Of a stretch of DNA of 64,000 nt, positions 1-8,353 are shown one piece after another; position 1 is the stretch's first letter, and every line of letters starts with the position of its first letter. The stretch lies in NCBI RefSeq assembly GCF_900475675.1, contig NZ_LS483403.1, positions 1,364,001 through 1,428,000 of the forward strand, in the 5' to 3' direction. The translations under genes were made by a program, and so were the position numbers. The stretch is from Streptococcus lutetiensis (GTDB lineage: Bacteria; Bacillota; Bacilli; Lactobacillales; Streptococcaceae). Under the pieces are notes generated by a model. That model saw nothing but the letters and a program-made list of their open reading frames with translations. It was not told the DNA's origin and made no database searches.

Positions 1-576
1 ACTGATTGTCGAATTAACATTAATCCCCATCAATTCAGCTGCATCACTATCGACTGATACCGCACGCATGGCTTTACCCATTTTTGTCTTTTGAACAATC
101 AAGTGCAAAGCAACCATCAAAATAAGTGAGACAAGCAAAATCAACAATTGAATGTTAGTCACCGTCACAGGACCAAGCTTATAGCTAACAATATCAATAA
201 CTTGCGGGAATGAACGTGTATTGGCTCCCACAAAGAAAACCATACCGTATTCAAGCAAGAAAGAAACACCGATAGCTGTAATCAAGGCAGCAATACGAGT
301 TGAGTGACGCAAAGGACGATAAGCCAAGAATTCAATAACCATTCCGATAAAGGCTGTCACAATCATTGTCACAATCAGCGCAAGCCAAAAATTCATATGA
401 AGTGTGCTAATCGCATAGTATCCAATAAAAGCACCCAACATGTAAATGTCGCCATGTGCAAAGTTAATTAATTTAATAATCCCATAAACCATGGTATAAC
501 CCAAGGCAAGCAAAGCATAAATACTTCCTAGAATAATACCATTAACCAGTTGTTGGGGAAGTTGTTCTAAAAACAT
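1..576 (-). CDS. livH: LivH branched-chain amino acid ABC permease (3' part outside window)
   Basis: Inner-membrane permease of a leucine/isoleucine/valine ABC importer. Reading the minus strand from the ATG at 574-576 gives an uninterrupted frame of 192 codons to the window edge, so the C-terminus is missing. The N-terminus contains the family signature (NGIILGSIYALLALGYTMVY, then INFAHGD) followed by hydrophobic helices. It lies 57 bp downstream of the livJ stop, consistent with a livJ-livH operon whose remaining members (livM, livG, livF) would lie to the left of this window. The specific amino acid is inferred from the family, not visible in the sequence. Confidence 0.88.
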   Translation of the reverse strand, partial: MFLEQLPQQLVNGIILGSIYALLALGYTMVYGIIKLINFAHGDIYMLGAFIGYYAISTLHMNFWLALIVTMIVTAFIGMVIEFLAYRPLRHSTRIAALITAIGVSFLLEYGMVFFVGANTRSFPQVIDIVSYKLGPVTVTNIQLLILLVSLILMVALHLIVQKTKMGKAMRAVSVDSDAAELMGINVNSTIS

Positions 577-633
577 AAAATACCAAACTTTCTAGTCATG
601 TGATATAAAAACAAATAACAAATCAATCGAGTT

Positions 634-1812
634 TTATTTTTTAATTTCAACGGCATCTGCTGAAGCCTCAGCTCCATCTTTTATGGCAACCATCAAAGCT
701 GTTTTGATTGGATTGTGTTTTTTATCAATAGTCATTGTACCAGTCACACCATCAAAATCTTTTAAGCTAGCAAGGTTATCAGCAATGTCAATTGATGTTT
801 TAGCACCTTCTGCTGCTTTTGCAATCATGTAAACAGAATCATAAGCAAGTGCTGCAAACATATTTGGTTCTGAACCGTATTTAGCTTTATAAGCTTTAAT
901 AAAATCTGTCGCCTTAGCTGAAAGTGCTGTTTTGGTTGAATAACCAGATACGTAGTAGACACCGTTTGTGTTTGCTTTACCAGCCAAATCACCAAAGCTA
1001 TCATCATTGAAACCATCTGGCCCAAGAATTGGAACACTGATGCCCATATCACGCGCTTGTTTGGTGATAATGCCTGTTTCCGTATAGTAACCAGGCATTA
1101 CAATGGCATCATAATCCAAGTTTTTGATTTTTGTTAAAGCAGATTGGAAATCTTTATCTCCTGAAGCAAAAGTAGCTGTTGTGACAATATCGCCTTGATA
1201 TTTTTTCTTAAACTCTTCTGCAATCCCTTTAGCATAATCACTTGAATTGTCGTAATAAAGGACAACTTTTTTAGCATTCAAATTGCTATAAGCATACTGA
1301 GCTAAAACCTGACCTTGGAAACTATCTTGGAAAGTTGTACGGAAAACATATTTTTTAACACCATCAACCGTATCAAGCGTTAGGTCATCTTGAGTTCCAC
1401 TTGGTGTCAACAAAGGAACACCTGTTTTTTGGGCATTCAAGCTTGCTGCAGCAACCGCACCAGAAGTTGCTGGGCCAATCATGGCATTAACTTGACTCTG
1501 AATAGCTAAGTTAGTTGCAGCGGTTGAAGCTTCTGCATTTTCTGACTTGTTATCTTTTGTAATAAGCTCAATTTTTTTCCCATCAACTCCGCCAGCTTTA
1601 TTAATCTCTTGAACAGCAAGTTTAACCCCGTTGTTTTCTGCATTACCATAAGCAGCAACTGTACCAGTCAATTCAAGGTTAACTCCGACTTTAATCGTAT
1701 CACCAATTGTTGTACCAGTAGCATTTGCAGTCACATCCGGAGATTTACTGCAAGCCGCTAAAGCGATTGAGGCTAAAAAAGTTAACACTGTTAGCGCAAT
1801 CTTTTTATGCAT
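634..1812 (-). CDS. livJ: Branched-chain amino acid ABC transporter substrate-binding lipoprotein
   Basis: Extracellular lipoprotein that captures leucine/isoleucine/valine for the LivHMGF importer. The 392-residue product starts with a lipoprotein signal peptide with lipobox LAAC (lipidated Cys at about 21), followed by a periplasmic-binding-protein type I fold (IKVGVNLELTGTVAAYG near residue 40; GPATSGAVAAA near 115). The ATG at 1812 is preceded by an AAGGAGAT-like ribosome site. It is the first gene of the operon, and a CodY-type box lies upstream at 1862-1876, matching nutritional repression known for such transporters in streptococci. Ligand specificity within this family cannot be read from sequence alone. 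Confidence 0.9.
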   Translation of the reverse strand: MHKKIALTVLTFLASIALAACSKSPDVTANATGTTIGDTIKVGVNLELTGTVAAYGNAENNGVKLAVQEINKAGGVDGKKIELITKDNKSENAEASTAATNLAIQSQVNAMIGPATSGAVAAASLNAQKTGVPLLTPSGTQDDLTLDTVDGVKKYVFRTTFQDSFQGQVLAQYAYSNLNAKKVVLYYDNSSDYAKGIAEEFKKKYQGDIVTTATFASGDKDFQSALTKIKNLDYDAIVMPGYYTETGIITKQARDMGISVPILGPDGFNDDSFGDLAGKANTNGVYYVSGYSTKTALSAKATDFIKAYKAKYGSEPNMFAALAYDSVYMIAKAAEGAKTSIDIADNLASLKDFDGVTGTMTIDKKHNPIKTALMVAIKDGAEASADAVEIKK

Positions 1813-1861
1813 AAGACATATCTCCTTATTTTCTAATAAAAAGGCTATTCAAAGAATACTG

Positions 1862-1876
1862 ATTTTTCTGAAAATT
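1862..1876 (-). promoter_or_regulatory. CodY-like operator upstream of livJ
   Basis: ATTTTTCTGAAAATT matches the CodY consensus AATTTTCWGAAAATT at 14 of 15 positions. It lies about 50 bp upstream of the livJ ATG, next to a TATAAA-like -10 on the minus strand (around 1877-1882). CodY represses branched-chain amino acid uptake genes in related bacteria; binding here is inferred. Confidence 0.65.
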
Positions 1877-1922
1877 TATACTATTCTTTGCCCACCTCTA
1901 AGTTATTCAAGTTAATATTATA

Positions 1923-2174
1923 TCAGAAATGAGCCAAGTTGCCCACAAAATCTTGATCAATATTATCAATTTCTGATAAAGAAACGGCTTTCACAAATTT
2001 TAAGGCTGAAATTTCTTCAACAATATCCGCTGCTTCTTCTTTGTTAACATATAAAACTTGATAATGTAATTTTCGTGAATGATAAAGAACATCACCATAT
2101 TTGTTTAATTTTCTAGCATCACGGTTATAGTACAAATAAACGATAATTCCCTGACGTTCCTGCTTTTCAAACAT
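1923..2174 (-). CDS. ylbG: YlbG family (DUF2129) small protein
   Basis: Cytoplasmic protein of about 83 residues of the YlbG/DUF2129 family, conserved in Firmicutes and of unknown function. I chose the ATG at 2174 ([15 protein letters not shown]); a longer frame to 2246 would run far into the preceding gene. Its start overlaps the end of the ylbF-like gene by 8 bp, so the two are translationally coupled. The body contains the typical alternation of short strands and helices ([20 protein letters not shown]). Confidence 0.85.
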   Translation of the reverse strand: MFEKQERQGIIVYLYYNRDARKLNKYGDVLYHSRKLHYQVLYVNKEEAADIVEEISALKFVKAVSLSEIDNIDQDFVGNLAHF

Positions 2175-2607
2175 CTCTCTTTTCTCCCTTACTACAATTC
2201 TGATGGTGTGATTTATGTGGTGCCAAAGGCAAACCAGTATCGACAAAAATCGTTGGTGAAATCACTGATGAAATCTCTTGAGTCAACTCTGCTAGAATCG
2301 TTTGAACAGCAACTTCATTTTGTCTTAATAAGCTAACTGTACGATTCAAATCAAGCTCTCTTTTTTTCTGTAATAGCTGACGACAGATCTCTTTCACTTC
2401 TGGACGAAAGACTGCGTACTCTTTCACTTCTTCATAAGATTGTTTTAAGTCCTGAAATTCTGAAATACTTTCTTGTAAAGCCGCATCAGCTAAAAAAATC
2501 TTTTTAATCTCTAGATATGCCTGAACATCGTCTAAAGCTAAAAAAGCCTTTGCAACCTCATCGATTGCTTCATCAATTTCAAATAAGTGTTCATCAATTG
2601 CCAACAT
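2167..2607 (-). CDS. ylbF: YlbF/YmcA family regulator
   Basis: Helical protein of 146 residues of the YlbF/YmcA family. In Bacillus subtilis the family members RicF and RicA form the Y-complex, which modulates RNase Y-dependent mRNA maturation; the streptococcal role is inferred. The start is placed at the ATG at 2607 ([11 protein letters not shown]); the longer frame begins at 2625 without better support. Residues about 8-120 form the coiled helices of the family ([36 protein letters not shown]). The C-terminus is short and Cys/His-bearing (HHQNCSKGE). It overlaps ylbG by 8 bp and follows the clpP terminator. Confidence 0.82.
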   Translation of the reverse strand: MLAIDEHLFEIDEAIDEVAKAFLALDDVQAYLEIKKIFLADAALQESISEFQDLKQSYEEVKEYAVFRPEVKEICRQLLQKKRELDLNRTVSLLRQNEVAVQTILAELTQEISSVISPTIFVDTGLPLAPHKSHHQNCSKGEKRDV

Positions 2608-2666
2608 AAATCGATTATACCACAATTAACCGCAAATGTATCCCTGCTTTGCTTAGGGCAAACATC

Positions 2667-2693
2667 AAAAAGCCCGCAATATGCGAGCTTTTT
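2667..2693 (-). terminator. Terminator of clpP
   Basis: Stem AAAAAGC.CGC / GCG.GCTTTTT around the loop aatat, just after the clpP stop. It is bidirectional in form. Confidence 0.85.
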
Positions 2694-2710
2694 ACATTAT
2701 TAAACTGTTA

Positions 2711-3301
2711 TTAGTTCAATTCGTTGTTAACCATAATTTGATCGATAAAGCCGTATTCAAGAGTTTCTTGAGCGCTCATCCAGTTATCACGTTCAGCATC
2801 TGCGTGAACTTTTTCCAAACTTTGACCTGAGTTGTCAGCCAAAATTTGTTCCAAGTTTTGACGTGTTTTCAAAAGGTGTTCAGCAGCAATAGCCATATCA
2901 CTTTGTTGAGTACCGCCACCAGTACCACCCATTGGTTGGTGAATCATGTATTCAGCGTTTGGCAACATGAATCGTTTACCTTTTGTACCTGATGAAGCAA
3001 TGATTGTTCCCATTGATGCAGCCATACCCATAACGATAGTTTGAACATCTGATTTAATGAAGTTCATTGTATCTACAATAGCAAGACCAGCTGAAACTGA
3101 TCCACCAGGTGTATTAACATAAAGGTAGATATCTTTTGTATTATCTTGTGCATCAAGGAATAATAGTTGAGCAATGATAGAATTTGCCATATTGTCTTCA
3201 ACTGGTCCAGTCAGCATAATGATACGATCTTTCAAAAGACGTGAGTAAATATCATATGAGCGTTCGCCGCGGCTTGTTTGTTCAATAACTACAGGAATCA
3301 T
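2711..3301 (-). CDS. clpP: ATP-dependent Clp protease proteolytic subunit
   Basis: Serine peptidase that forms the tetradecameric proteolytic core and works with Clp ATPases to degrade misfolded and regulatory proteins. The length of 196 residues is normal for the family. The catalytic Ser lies in [14 protein letters not shown] (Ser near residue 96) and the catalytic His in MIHQPMGG (near 121). [19 protein letters not shown] is the usual N-terminus. It is a single gene with its own terminator and a CtsR-controlled promoter upstream (3339-3368), so heat and protein-stress induction is expected. Confidence 0.97.
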   Translation of the reverse strand: MIPVVIEQTSRGERSYDIYSRLLKDRIIMLTGPVEDNMANSIIAQLLFLDAQDNTKDIYLYVNTPGGSVSAGLAIVDTMNFIKSDVQTIVMGMAASMGTIIASSGTKGKRFMLPNAEYMIHQPMGGTGGGTQQSDMAIAAEHLLKTRQNLEQILADNSGQSLEKVHADAERDNWMSAQETLEYGFIDQIMVNNELN

Positions 3302-3338
3302 ATCTTTTCTCCTTTGTTTTAAATCTTAACCTGAAACT

Positions 3339-3368
3339 ATTATAATCAAATGGTCAAAAAAGGTCAAA
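3339..3368 (-). promoter_or_regulatory. clpP promoter with perfect CtsR box
   Basis: The heptad GGTCAAA occurs twice, at 3352-3358 and 3362-3368, separated by AAA. This is exactly the CtsR operator RGTCAAANANRGTCAAA. On the minus strand, -35 TTGACC (3362-3367) and -10 TATAAT (3339-3344) are 17 bp apart, so the operator covers the -35 and part of the spacer. Confidence 0.92.
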
Positions 3369-3377
3369 TGAAAAATT

Positions 3378-4271
3378 TTAATATTCGACTTTTTCCTGAA
3401 GTAAAACAATAGAACGGCTTTTTTTCGGTTGATAAATGGTTAAAAGAATACCGACAAAAATCAAAACCGTTCCCAAAAAAGCTAAACCACTCAGCAATTC
3501 TCCAAAAAAAATAAAAGCAAAAATAGCTGTGAAAATAGGTTCTAGTGTAAACATGATACTAGTAAATTCCGCACTGACATATGATTGAACGATTGTCTGC
3601 ATCACCCAACCATAAGCTGAACAAATAAGCGCTAAACCTAACACTGAAAACCAAACAATATTTGAGTGTGGTAAAACAGGTGTCTCAAAAGCAAATGTTC
3701 CTATTAAAGCGTACAAACTTGAAAAACCAAGTTGCCAAATTCCTAGACTCATTGGATCTACCTTCTCAACAATCTGCTTAGAAAGGATAATATAAACAGC
3801 GTATAAAGTCGCAGATACCAAGCACATCACAGCACCCAGATTAAATTGTAACAAATCAGCGCCTGTTAAAAGGTAAAGACCTGATAAAACAATCAAAATC
3901 GCTATTATCGTTTTTGCATCAGGTATTTTTCGTGTCACAATAGCTCGTAAAGTGGGGACAATGACTACTGTTGTCGAAGCTAAAAATCCAGCAGTTGATG
4001 CTGAGGTAGCAATAACTCCAATAATCAAAAAATAAAAAACAGCAAATAATAATATTCCTGCCAAAGCACTATAAGCCATCATTTTCCAAGAAAATGTTTC
4101 TTTTAAATGGCGATAAAAAATTAATATGAGAGCCAAAAAAGCTAAACCACAACGCAGAGCAACTAATTCAATGGCTGGAATTTCAGAAGCTCCAAGCGCC
4201 ATAAATAAATAAGACATCCCCCACGCAAGAGGAACAGTCACTGAAAATAGTTTAGCATATTTTTGAATCAT
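3378..4271 (-). CDS. EamA/DMT-family metabolite exporter
   Basis: Membrane protein of 297 residues with about ten hydrophobic helices in two repeated EamA halves (N-half near 10-140, C-half near 150-285), typical of the drug/metabolite transporter superfamily. The substrate is unknown. The start at ATG 4271 is preceded by AGAGGTGA at proper spacing; a GTG at 4280 lies inside that ribosome site and is rejected. It is transcribed divergently from a LysR regulator with a shared 113-bp control region, so it is the likely regulatory target. Confidence 0.85.
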   Translation of the reverse strand: MIQKYAKLFSVTVPLAWGMSYLFMALGASEIPAIELVALRCGLAFLALILIFYRHLKETFSWKMMAYSALAGILLFAVFYFLIIGVIATSASTAGFLASTTVVIVPTLRAIVTRKIPDAKTIIAILIVLSGLYLLTGADLLQFNLGAVMCLVSATLYAVYIILSKQIVEKVDPMSLGIWQLGFSSLYALIGTFAFETPVLPHSNIVWFSVLGLALICSAYGWVMQTIVQSYVSAEFTSIMFTLEPIFTAIFAFIFFGELLSGLAFLGTVLIFVGILLTIYQPKKSRSIVLLQEKVEY

Positions 4272-4325
4272 GAAATTCACCTCTTACTTCCTAATATCTT
4301 GTTTTATTATAAGGTGATATTGGAT

Positions 4326-4370
4326 ATAAGTAAAATTAAAGTATATAATATAAACATAAGTTTTACTTAT
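4326..4370. promoter_or_regulatory. Inverted repeat in the lysR/eamA divergent promoter region
   Basis: ATAAGTAAAA (4326-4335) is repeated in inverted form as TTTTACTTAT (4361-4370), and the right copy is embedded in a perfect palindrome ATAAGT-ttt-ACTTAT (4356-4370). The position just upstream of lysR and between divergent genes is typical of a LysR autoregulatory site. Confidence 0.6.
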
Positions 4371-4384
4371 CGAAAGGTATCAAT

Positions 4385-5254
4385 ATGATTTCAAAATATG
4401 CTATTTTCTGCTCCGTTATCGAATTGGGGTCATTTACCAAAACCGCAGAGCAACTAAACTACTCACAAAGTGCTGTCAGCCAGACCATCAAAAATCTTGA
4501 AAAAGAAATCGGAACTTGCTTATTAACACGTGGTCATGAAGGGGTCAAATTAACCAAAGACGGCAAAACACTCTATCCCTACTTCCAACAAATTGTTCAA
4601 GGGGAAAAACAGCTCACTAAAATAATCGAAGAATTACAAGGTCTTAATAAAGCAGAAATCCGCATTGGCATTTTCACCTCTGCTAGTCGAAATTTTATTT
4701 TACCCTTTATCAAAAACTTCAAAGCCAAACACCCTGCAGTCAATTTCGTTCTCAAGCAGGGAGATTATACCAGCATTCACCGATGGCTGGATACTGGACA
4801 GGTTGATTTAGGATTTACGCATATTGATTATGTTGGACAGCTTCAGTCGCATATCCTTTACCAGGATTTCCTTTATGCCGTTTTACCAAGTAAGCACCCA
4901 TTGGCAAAACAAAATGAAGTTTCTCTTGCTGACTTAGCTAAAACTGAACTAATTCTTCTTGATGAAGGGGAAAACAGTTTGACACGCGCAGCCTTTGAAA
5001 AAGCCAATATAACCCCAACATTCGCTTACGAAATTTATGACGACTACACTATTTTGGAGATGATTCGACAAGATTTAGGAGTCAGTCTTCTTTATGAAAA
5101 TTTCCTTGATGGTTTAACACTTCAAGATTTAACCATTCGTCACATTACCGAAGAACCATTCAGAACTATCGTACTAGCATGGAAAAACCGACAAACTCTT
5201 CCTTTGGCATCTCAAGAATTTGCCAAAACCATTTCTAGTAAAATGAAAGATTAA
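4385..5254 (+). CDS. LysR-family transcriptional regulator
   Basis: DNA-binding regulator of 289 residues. The N-terminal winged HTH covers about residues 1-60 (AEQLNYSQSAVSQTIKNLEK is the recognition region) and the LysR substrate-binding domain about 90-285. The ATG at 4385 follows a GAAAGG ribosome site. It is divergent from the EamA exporter, and the inverted repeat between them is the probable operator. The inducer is unknown. The gene ends at a strong bidirectional terminator shared with upp. Confidence 0.88.
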   Translation: MISKYAIFCSVIELGSFTKTAEQLNYSQSAVSQTIKNLEKEIGTCLLTRGHEGVKLTKDGKTLYPYFQQIVQGEKQLTKIIEELQGLNKAEIRIGIFTSASRNFILPFIKNFKAKHPAVNFVLKQGDYTSIHRWLDTGQVDLGFTHIDYVGQLQSHILYQDFLYAVLPSKHPLAKQNEVSLADLAKTELILLDEGENSLTRAAFEKANITPTFAYEIYDDYTILEMIRQDLGVSLLYENFLDGLTLQDLTIRHITEEPFRTIVLAWKNRQTLPLASQEFAKTISSKMKD

Positions 5255-5313
5255 CTTAACAAAAAAGAAAAGGCTTGTGTTCCTTAAATAGAACGCAAAC
5301 CTTTTTTGTTAAG
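5255..5313. terminator. Bidirectional terminator between lysR and upp
   Basis: Long imperfect stem: CTTAACAAAAAAG plus GG.TTG.GTTC on the left pairs with GAAC.CAA.CC plus TTTTTTGTTAAG on the right, around the loop cttaaata. It serves the two convergent genes. Confidence 0.85.
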
Positions 5314-5324
5314 CCTTTAACTTA

Positions 5325-5954
5325 TTATTTTGTACCAAATAAACGGTCACCAGCGTCACCAAGACCTGGTACGATGTAACCATTTCCGTTAAGTTTTTCA
5401 TCAAGAGCAGCTGTGTAGATATCGATATCTGGGTGAGCTTCTTGAAGAGCTTTAACACCTTCTGGAGCAGCTACTAGACAGATAAATTTGATATTAGCTG
5501 CACCGCGTTTTTTAAGAGAGTCAACTGCCAAGATTGCAGAACCACCAGTTGCAAGCATTGGGTCTACAACAAAGATTTGACGTTGATCGATATCTTCTGG
5601 TAATTTCACAAGATACTCAACTGGTTGCAAAGTTTCTTCGTCACGGTACATACCAATGTGACCAACTTTAGCCGCTGGAATAAGACTCAAGAAACCATCA
5701 ACCATACCGATACCAGCACGTAGGATAGGAACAATTGCTAATTTTTTACCAGTCAATTGTTTTTGAGTTGTTTTTGTGATAGGTGTTTCAATTTCAACAT
5801 CTTCCAAAGGAAGGTCGCGAGACACTTCATAACCCATAAGCATTGCGATTTCGTTAACCAATTCGCGGAAATCTTTAGTTGAAGTTGTTGTGCGACGTAA
5901 AATTGACAATTTGTGTTGGATTAGCGGGTGTGAGATAACTTGGAATTTTCCCAT
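5325..5954 (-). CDS. upp: Uracil phosphoribosyltransferase
   Basis: Pyrimidine salvage enzyme that converts uracil and PRPP to UMP. The length of 209 residues is standard. The PRPP-binding signature [12 protein letters not shown] lies near residues 130-141, and the C-terminal uracil-binding region [17 protein letters not shown] is intact. It appears monocistronic: terminator downstream, and upstream an extended -10 TGCTATAAT on the minus strand (5995-6003). An IS30 element is inserted further upstream. Confidence 0.97.
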   Translation of the reverse strand: MGKFQVISHPLIQHKLSILRRTTTSTKDFRELVNEIAMLMGYEVSRDLPLEDVEIETPITKTTQKQLTGKKLAIVPILRAGIGMVDGFLSLIPAAKVGHIGMYRDEETLQPVEYLVKLPEDIDQRQIFVVDPMLATGGSAILAVDSLKKRGAANIKFICLVAAPEGVKALQEAHPDIDIYTAALDEKLNGNGYIVPGLGDAGDRLFGTK

Positions 5955-6053
5955 GATTGTACTCCTTTATACTGAATTTAGTTTAACCTTACCAATTATA
6001 GCAGAAAATAAGGAAATATGCTAAAAATTTATGACGAATGTCACATTTTTTAT

Positions 6054-7155
6054 CCAAAATTGCCAAAAGGAAAGTTCTAAAATGAAGTTAGCCACCTAAG
6101 GGTATCAAAAAACATCGCAGAGAGATATAATTGTAATCACCACAACAACAATTAGAAAGACTCTGAGATGCAAAACTATTATACACCAAAAAGTAAACAT
6201 TTAACACTAACTGAACGTAGAATGATTGAACGTTGGCTTCAAGAAGGGCTCTCAAATCGTGAAATCGCTAGGAGATTAGCTAAAGCTCCTCAAACCATTC
6301 ACAACGAAGTCAAACGTGGTCAGGTTAGACAACAAGTGCGTAAAGGAAAATTTGAAGTGATCTACTCAGCTGATTTTGCTCAAAAAGCCTATCAAAACAA
6401 TCGCAAACGTTCTGTTAAACAAGCCTCCCTAACCAAGGGACTCAAAGAAAAGATAACTCACTACATCGAACAGAAATACTCTCCCGAGATGATGGTAAAG
6501 TCAAAAGGGATACCTGTTCCCATCTCCACCATTTACTACTGGATTCATCATGGACACTTAGGATTGACCAAGGCTGATATGCTTTATCCTCGACAAGAGA
6601 AAGCTAAGAAAAAGCATGCTAGTCCCAATTTTAAGCCAGCTGGAAAGTCTATTGAGGAACGACCAGAAAGCATTAATAAGCGTGAGAATATCGGTGATTT
6701 TGAAATTGATACGGTTATTCAAACACGGGCAAAAAACGAGTGTCTGTTGACTCTAACCGATAGAAAGAGTCGTTATCAAATCATTCGACTCATTCCCGAT
6801 AAGTCCGCGGTTTCAGTCAATCAAGCTCTGAAAGCAATCCTCAAGGATTATCAAATGAATTCTATCACAGCTGATAACGGGGCTGAGTTCAGTCGTTTAG
6901 CGGAAGTTTTTGACCCTACTCATATCTATTATGCCCACCCGTATTCTTCTTGGGAGCGTGGTACTAATGAGAATCATAATAGACTCATCCGGCGTTGGTT
7001 GCCTAAGGGAAGCAAAAATGCGACTCAACAACAAGTCGCATTTATTGAAAACTGGATTAACAACTATCCAAAGAAACTATTCAATTATAAATCTCCTAAA
7101 GAGTTTTTACAGGCTGGCTAATTTGAACTTGAAATTTGGCCAAAATTGCCAAAAG
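6054..7155 (+). mobile_element. IS30-family insertion sequence with flanking 16-bp direct repeats
   Basis: A complete transposase gene (6168-7121) lies between imperfect terminal inverted repeats: left end from about 6070 (GAAAGTTCTAAAATGAAGTT, continuing AGCC), right end near 7116-7139, which in reverse complement ends in the same TTAGCC. The identical 16-mer CCAAAATTGCCAAAAG occurs immediately outside both ends (6054-6069 and 7140-7155), consistent with a target duplication. The element sits between upp and patB and does not obviously break a gene. Confidence 0.75.
6168..7121 (+). CDS. IS30-family transposase
   Basis: DDE transposase of 317 residues. The N-terminal HTH covers about residues 12-51 (LTERRMIERWLQEGLSNREI). 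The catalytic core contains D181 (GDFEIDTV), D236 (ITADNGAEF) and E268 (ERGTNENHNR), the IS30 signature, followed by the usual RRWLPKGS and C-terminal NNYPKK regions. No frameshift is visible, so the enzyme looks intact. It is transcribed opposite to upp and patB. It overlaps no other gene. Confidence 0.95.
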   Translation: MQNYYTPKSKHLTLTERRMIERWLQEGLSNREIARRLAKAPQTIHNEVKRGQVRQQVRKGKFEVIYSADFAQKAYQNNRKRSVKQASLTKGLKEKITHYIEQKYSPEMMVKSKGIPVPISTIYYWIHHGHLGLTKADMLYPRQEKAKKKHASPNFKPAGKSIEERPESINKRENIGDFEIDTVIQTRAKNECLLTLTDRKSRYQIIRLIPDKSAVSVNQALKAILKDYQMNSITADNGAEFSRLAEVFDPTHIYYAHPYSSWERGTNENHNRLIRRWLPKGSKNATQQQVAFIENWINNYPKKLFNYKSPKEFLQAG

Positions 7156-7188
7156 TATCACAAAAAAGCAGGCGTCAGCTCGCTATTC

Positions 7189-8352
7189 TTATTTAGCAAA
7201 AACTTCAGCAATACTATTGCTAGCTTCCTTAATGGTTTCAAAAGGTGTTGCTGCATTCAAGCGTGCAAATGTCTTTCCTTCTTTACCAAAATGCGCCCCA
7301 TCATTTAAGACTACTTTAGCTTCTTTTTGTAATTTTTTTCCAAGTTCAGGTTGCTTAATATCATAGGCAGAGAAATCTAACCAGACCAGGTATGTTCCTT
7401 CTGGCTTCATAACCTTGATTTTAGTGTGTTCTTCTAGGTAATCTGTTAAATATTCCACATTTTTTTCAATCACTTTTTTCAGTTCTTCTAACCAAGGTTT
7501 GCCATAGCTAAAAGCAGTTTCCGTGGTAATCATACCAATGGTTGGAACTTCGTGTTGGTTATTAGCCAACTGCACACGTTGAAATTTTCGACGAAGGTCT
7601 GGATTTTGGATAATAGCAAAGCTGTTTTTGGTACCAGCAATATTAAAAGTTTTTGTAGCTGAGGCCAAAATAATCGCAAAATCTTTGAAAGAGTCATCGA
7701 CAGTATTGAAGGAATAATGCTTGTGACCAAAAAGTGCTAAATCTTGGTGAATCTCATCCGAAATTAAAATCACACCGTATTTGCGACAAATCTCACCAAT
7801 CTTTTGCAATTCATCACTTGACCAGACTCGGCCACCAGGGTTGTGGGGGCTACAAAAAACATAAAGTTTAACTTGATTTTCTACGATGTCTTTTTCCAAT
7901 TGGTCAAAATCAATCTCAAAATGCCCATTTTTAATCTGCAAAGAATTTTCAACTAATTTACGATCGTTAAGACGGATAGTTCTAGCAAAAGGATAATAGA
8001 CAGGTGAGTTAATCAATACTGCATCACCTTTTTCAGTAAATACCTGAATAGCTACCGAAATGGCAGGTACTACACCATCAATAAAAGAAATCTCTCCCTT
8101 TTTAATCTCATAGCCATGTTCCTTTTTCTCCCAATCAATAACAGCTTGGTAAAGAGAATCTTTAAAATAATTATAGCCAAAAATATGCTTTTGACCATAA
8201 TCAATGATAGCTTGTTTGATTTCTGGAACTGGCAAGAAATCCATATCTGCCACCCATAACTGAAGCAAATCAGGATTATTTTCTGAACTCTGCCATTTGT
8301 AAGTAAATTGTTTCAAACGATTTGGTCTAGTTGTAAAATCATATTTTCCCAT
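7189..8352 (-). CDS. patB: MalY/PatB family cystathionine beta-lyase (aminotransferase fold)
   Basis: Pyridoxal phosphate enzyme of 387 residues that cleaves cystathionine or cysteine-type substrates in the transsulfuration route (cystathionine to homocysteine). Class I/II aminotransferase fold throughout. The PLP lysine lies in SATKTFNIAG and an Asp/Tyr pocket is seen at ISDEIHQDL. The start at ATG 8352 (MGKYDFTTR) follows GGAGG; the upstream part of the longer frame is the preceding gene's tail. It starts one base after the metB-like stop, so the two form a two-gene operon. Confidence 0.9.
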   Translation of the reverse strand: MGKYDFTTRPNRLKQFTYKWQSSENNPDLLQLWVADMDFLPVPEIKQAIIDYGQKHIFGYNYFKDSLYQAVIDWEKKEHGYEIKKGEISFIDGVVPAISVAIQVFTEKGDAVLINSPVYYPFARTIRLNDRKLVENSLQIKNGHFEIDFDQLEKDIVENQVKLYVFCSPHNPGGRVWSSDELQKIGEICRKYGVILISDEIHQDLALFGHKHYSFNTVDDSFKDFAIILASATKTFNIAGTKNSFAIIQNPDLRRKFQRVQLANNQHEVPTIGMITTETAFSYGKPWLEELKKVIEKNVEYLTDYLEEHTKIKVMKPEGTYLVWLDFSAYDIKQPELGKKLQKEAKVVLNDGAHFGKEGKTFARLNAATPFETIKEASNSIAEVFAK

Positions 8353-8353
8353 A

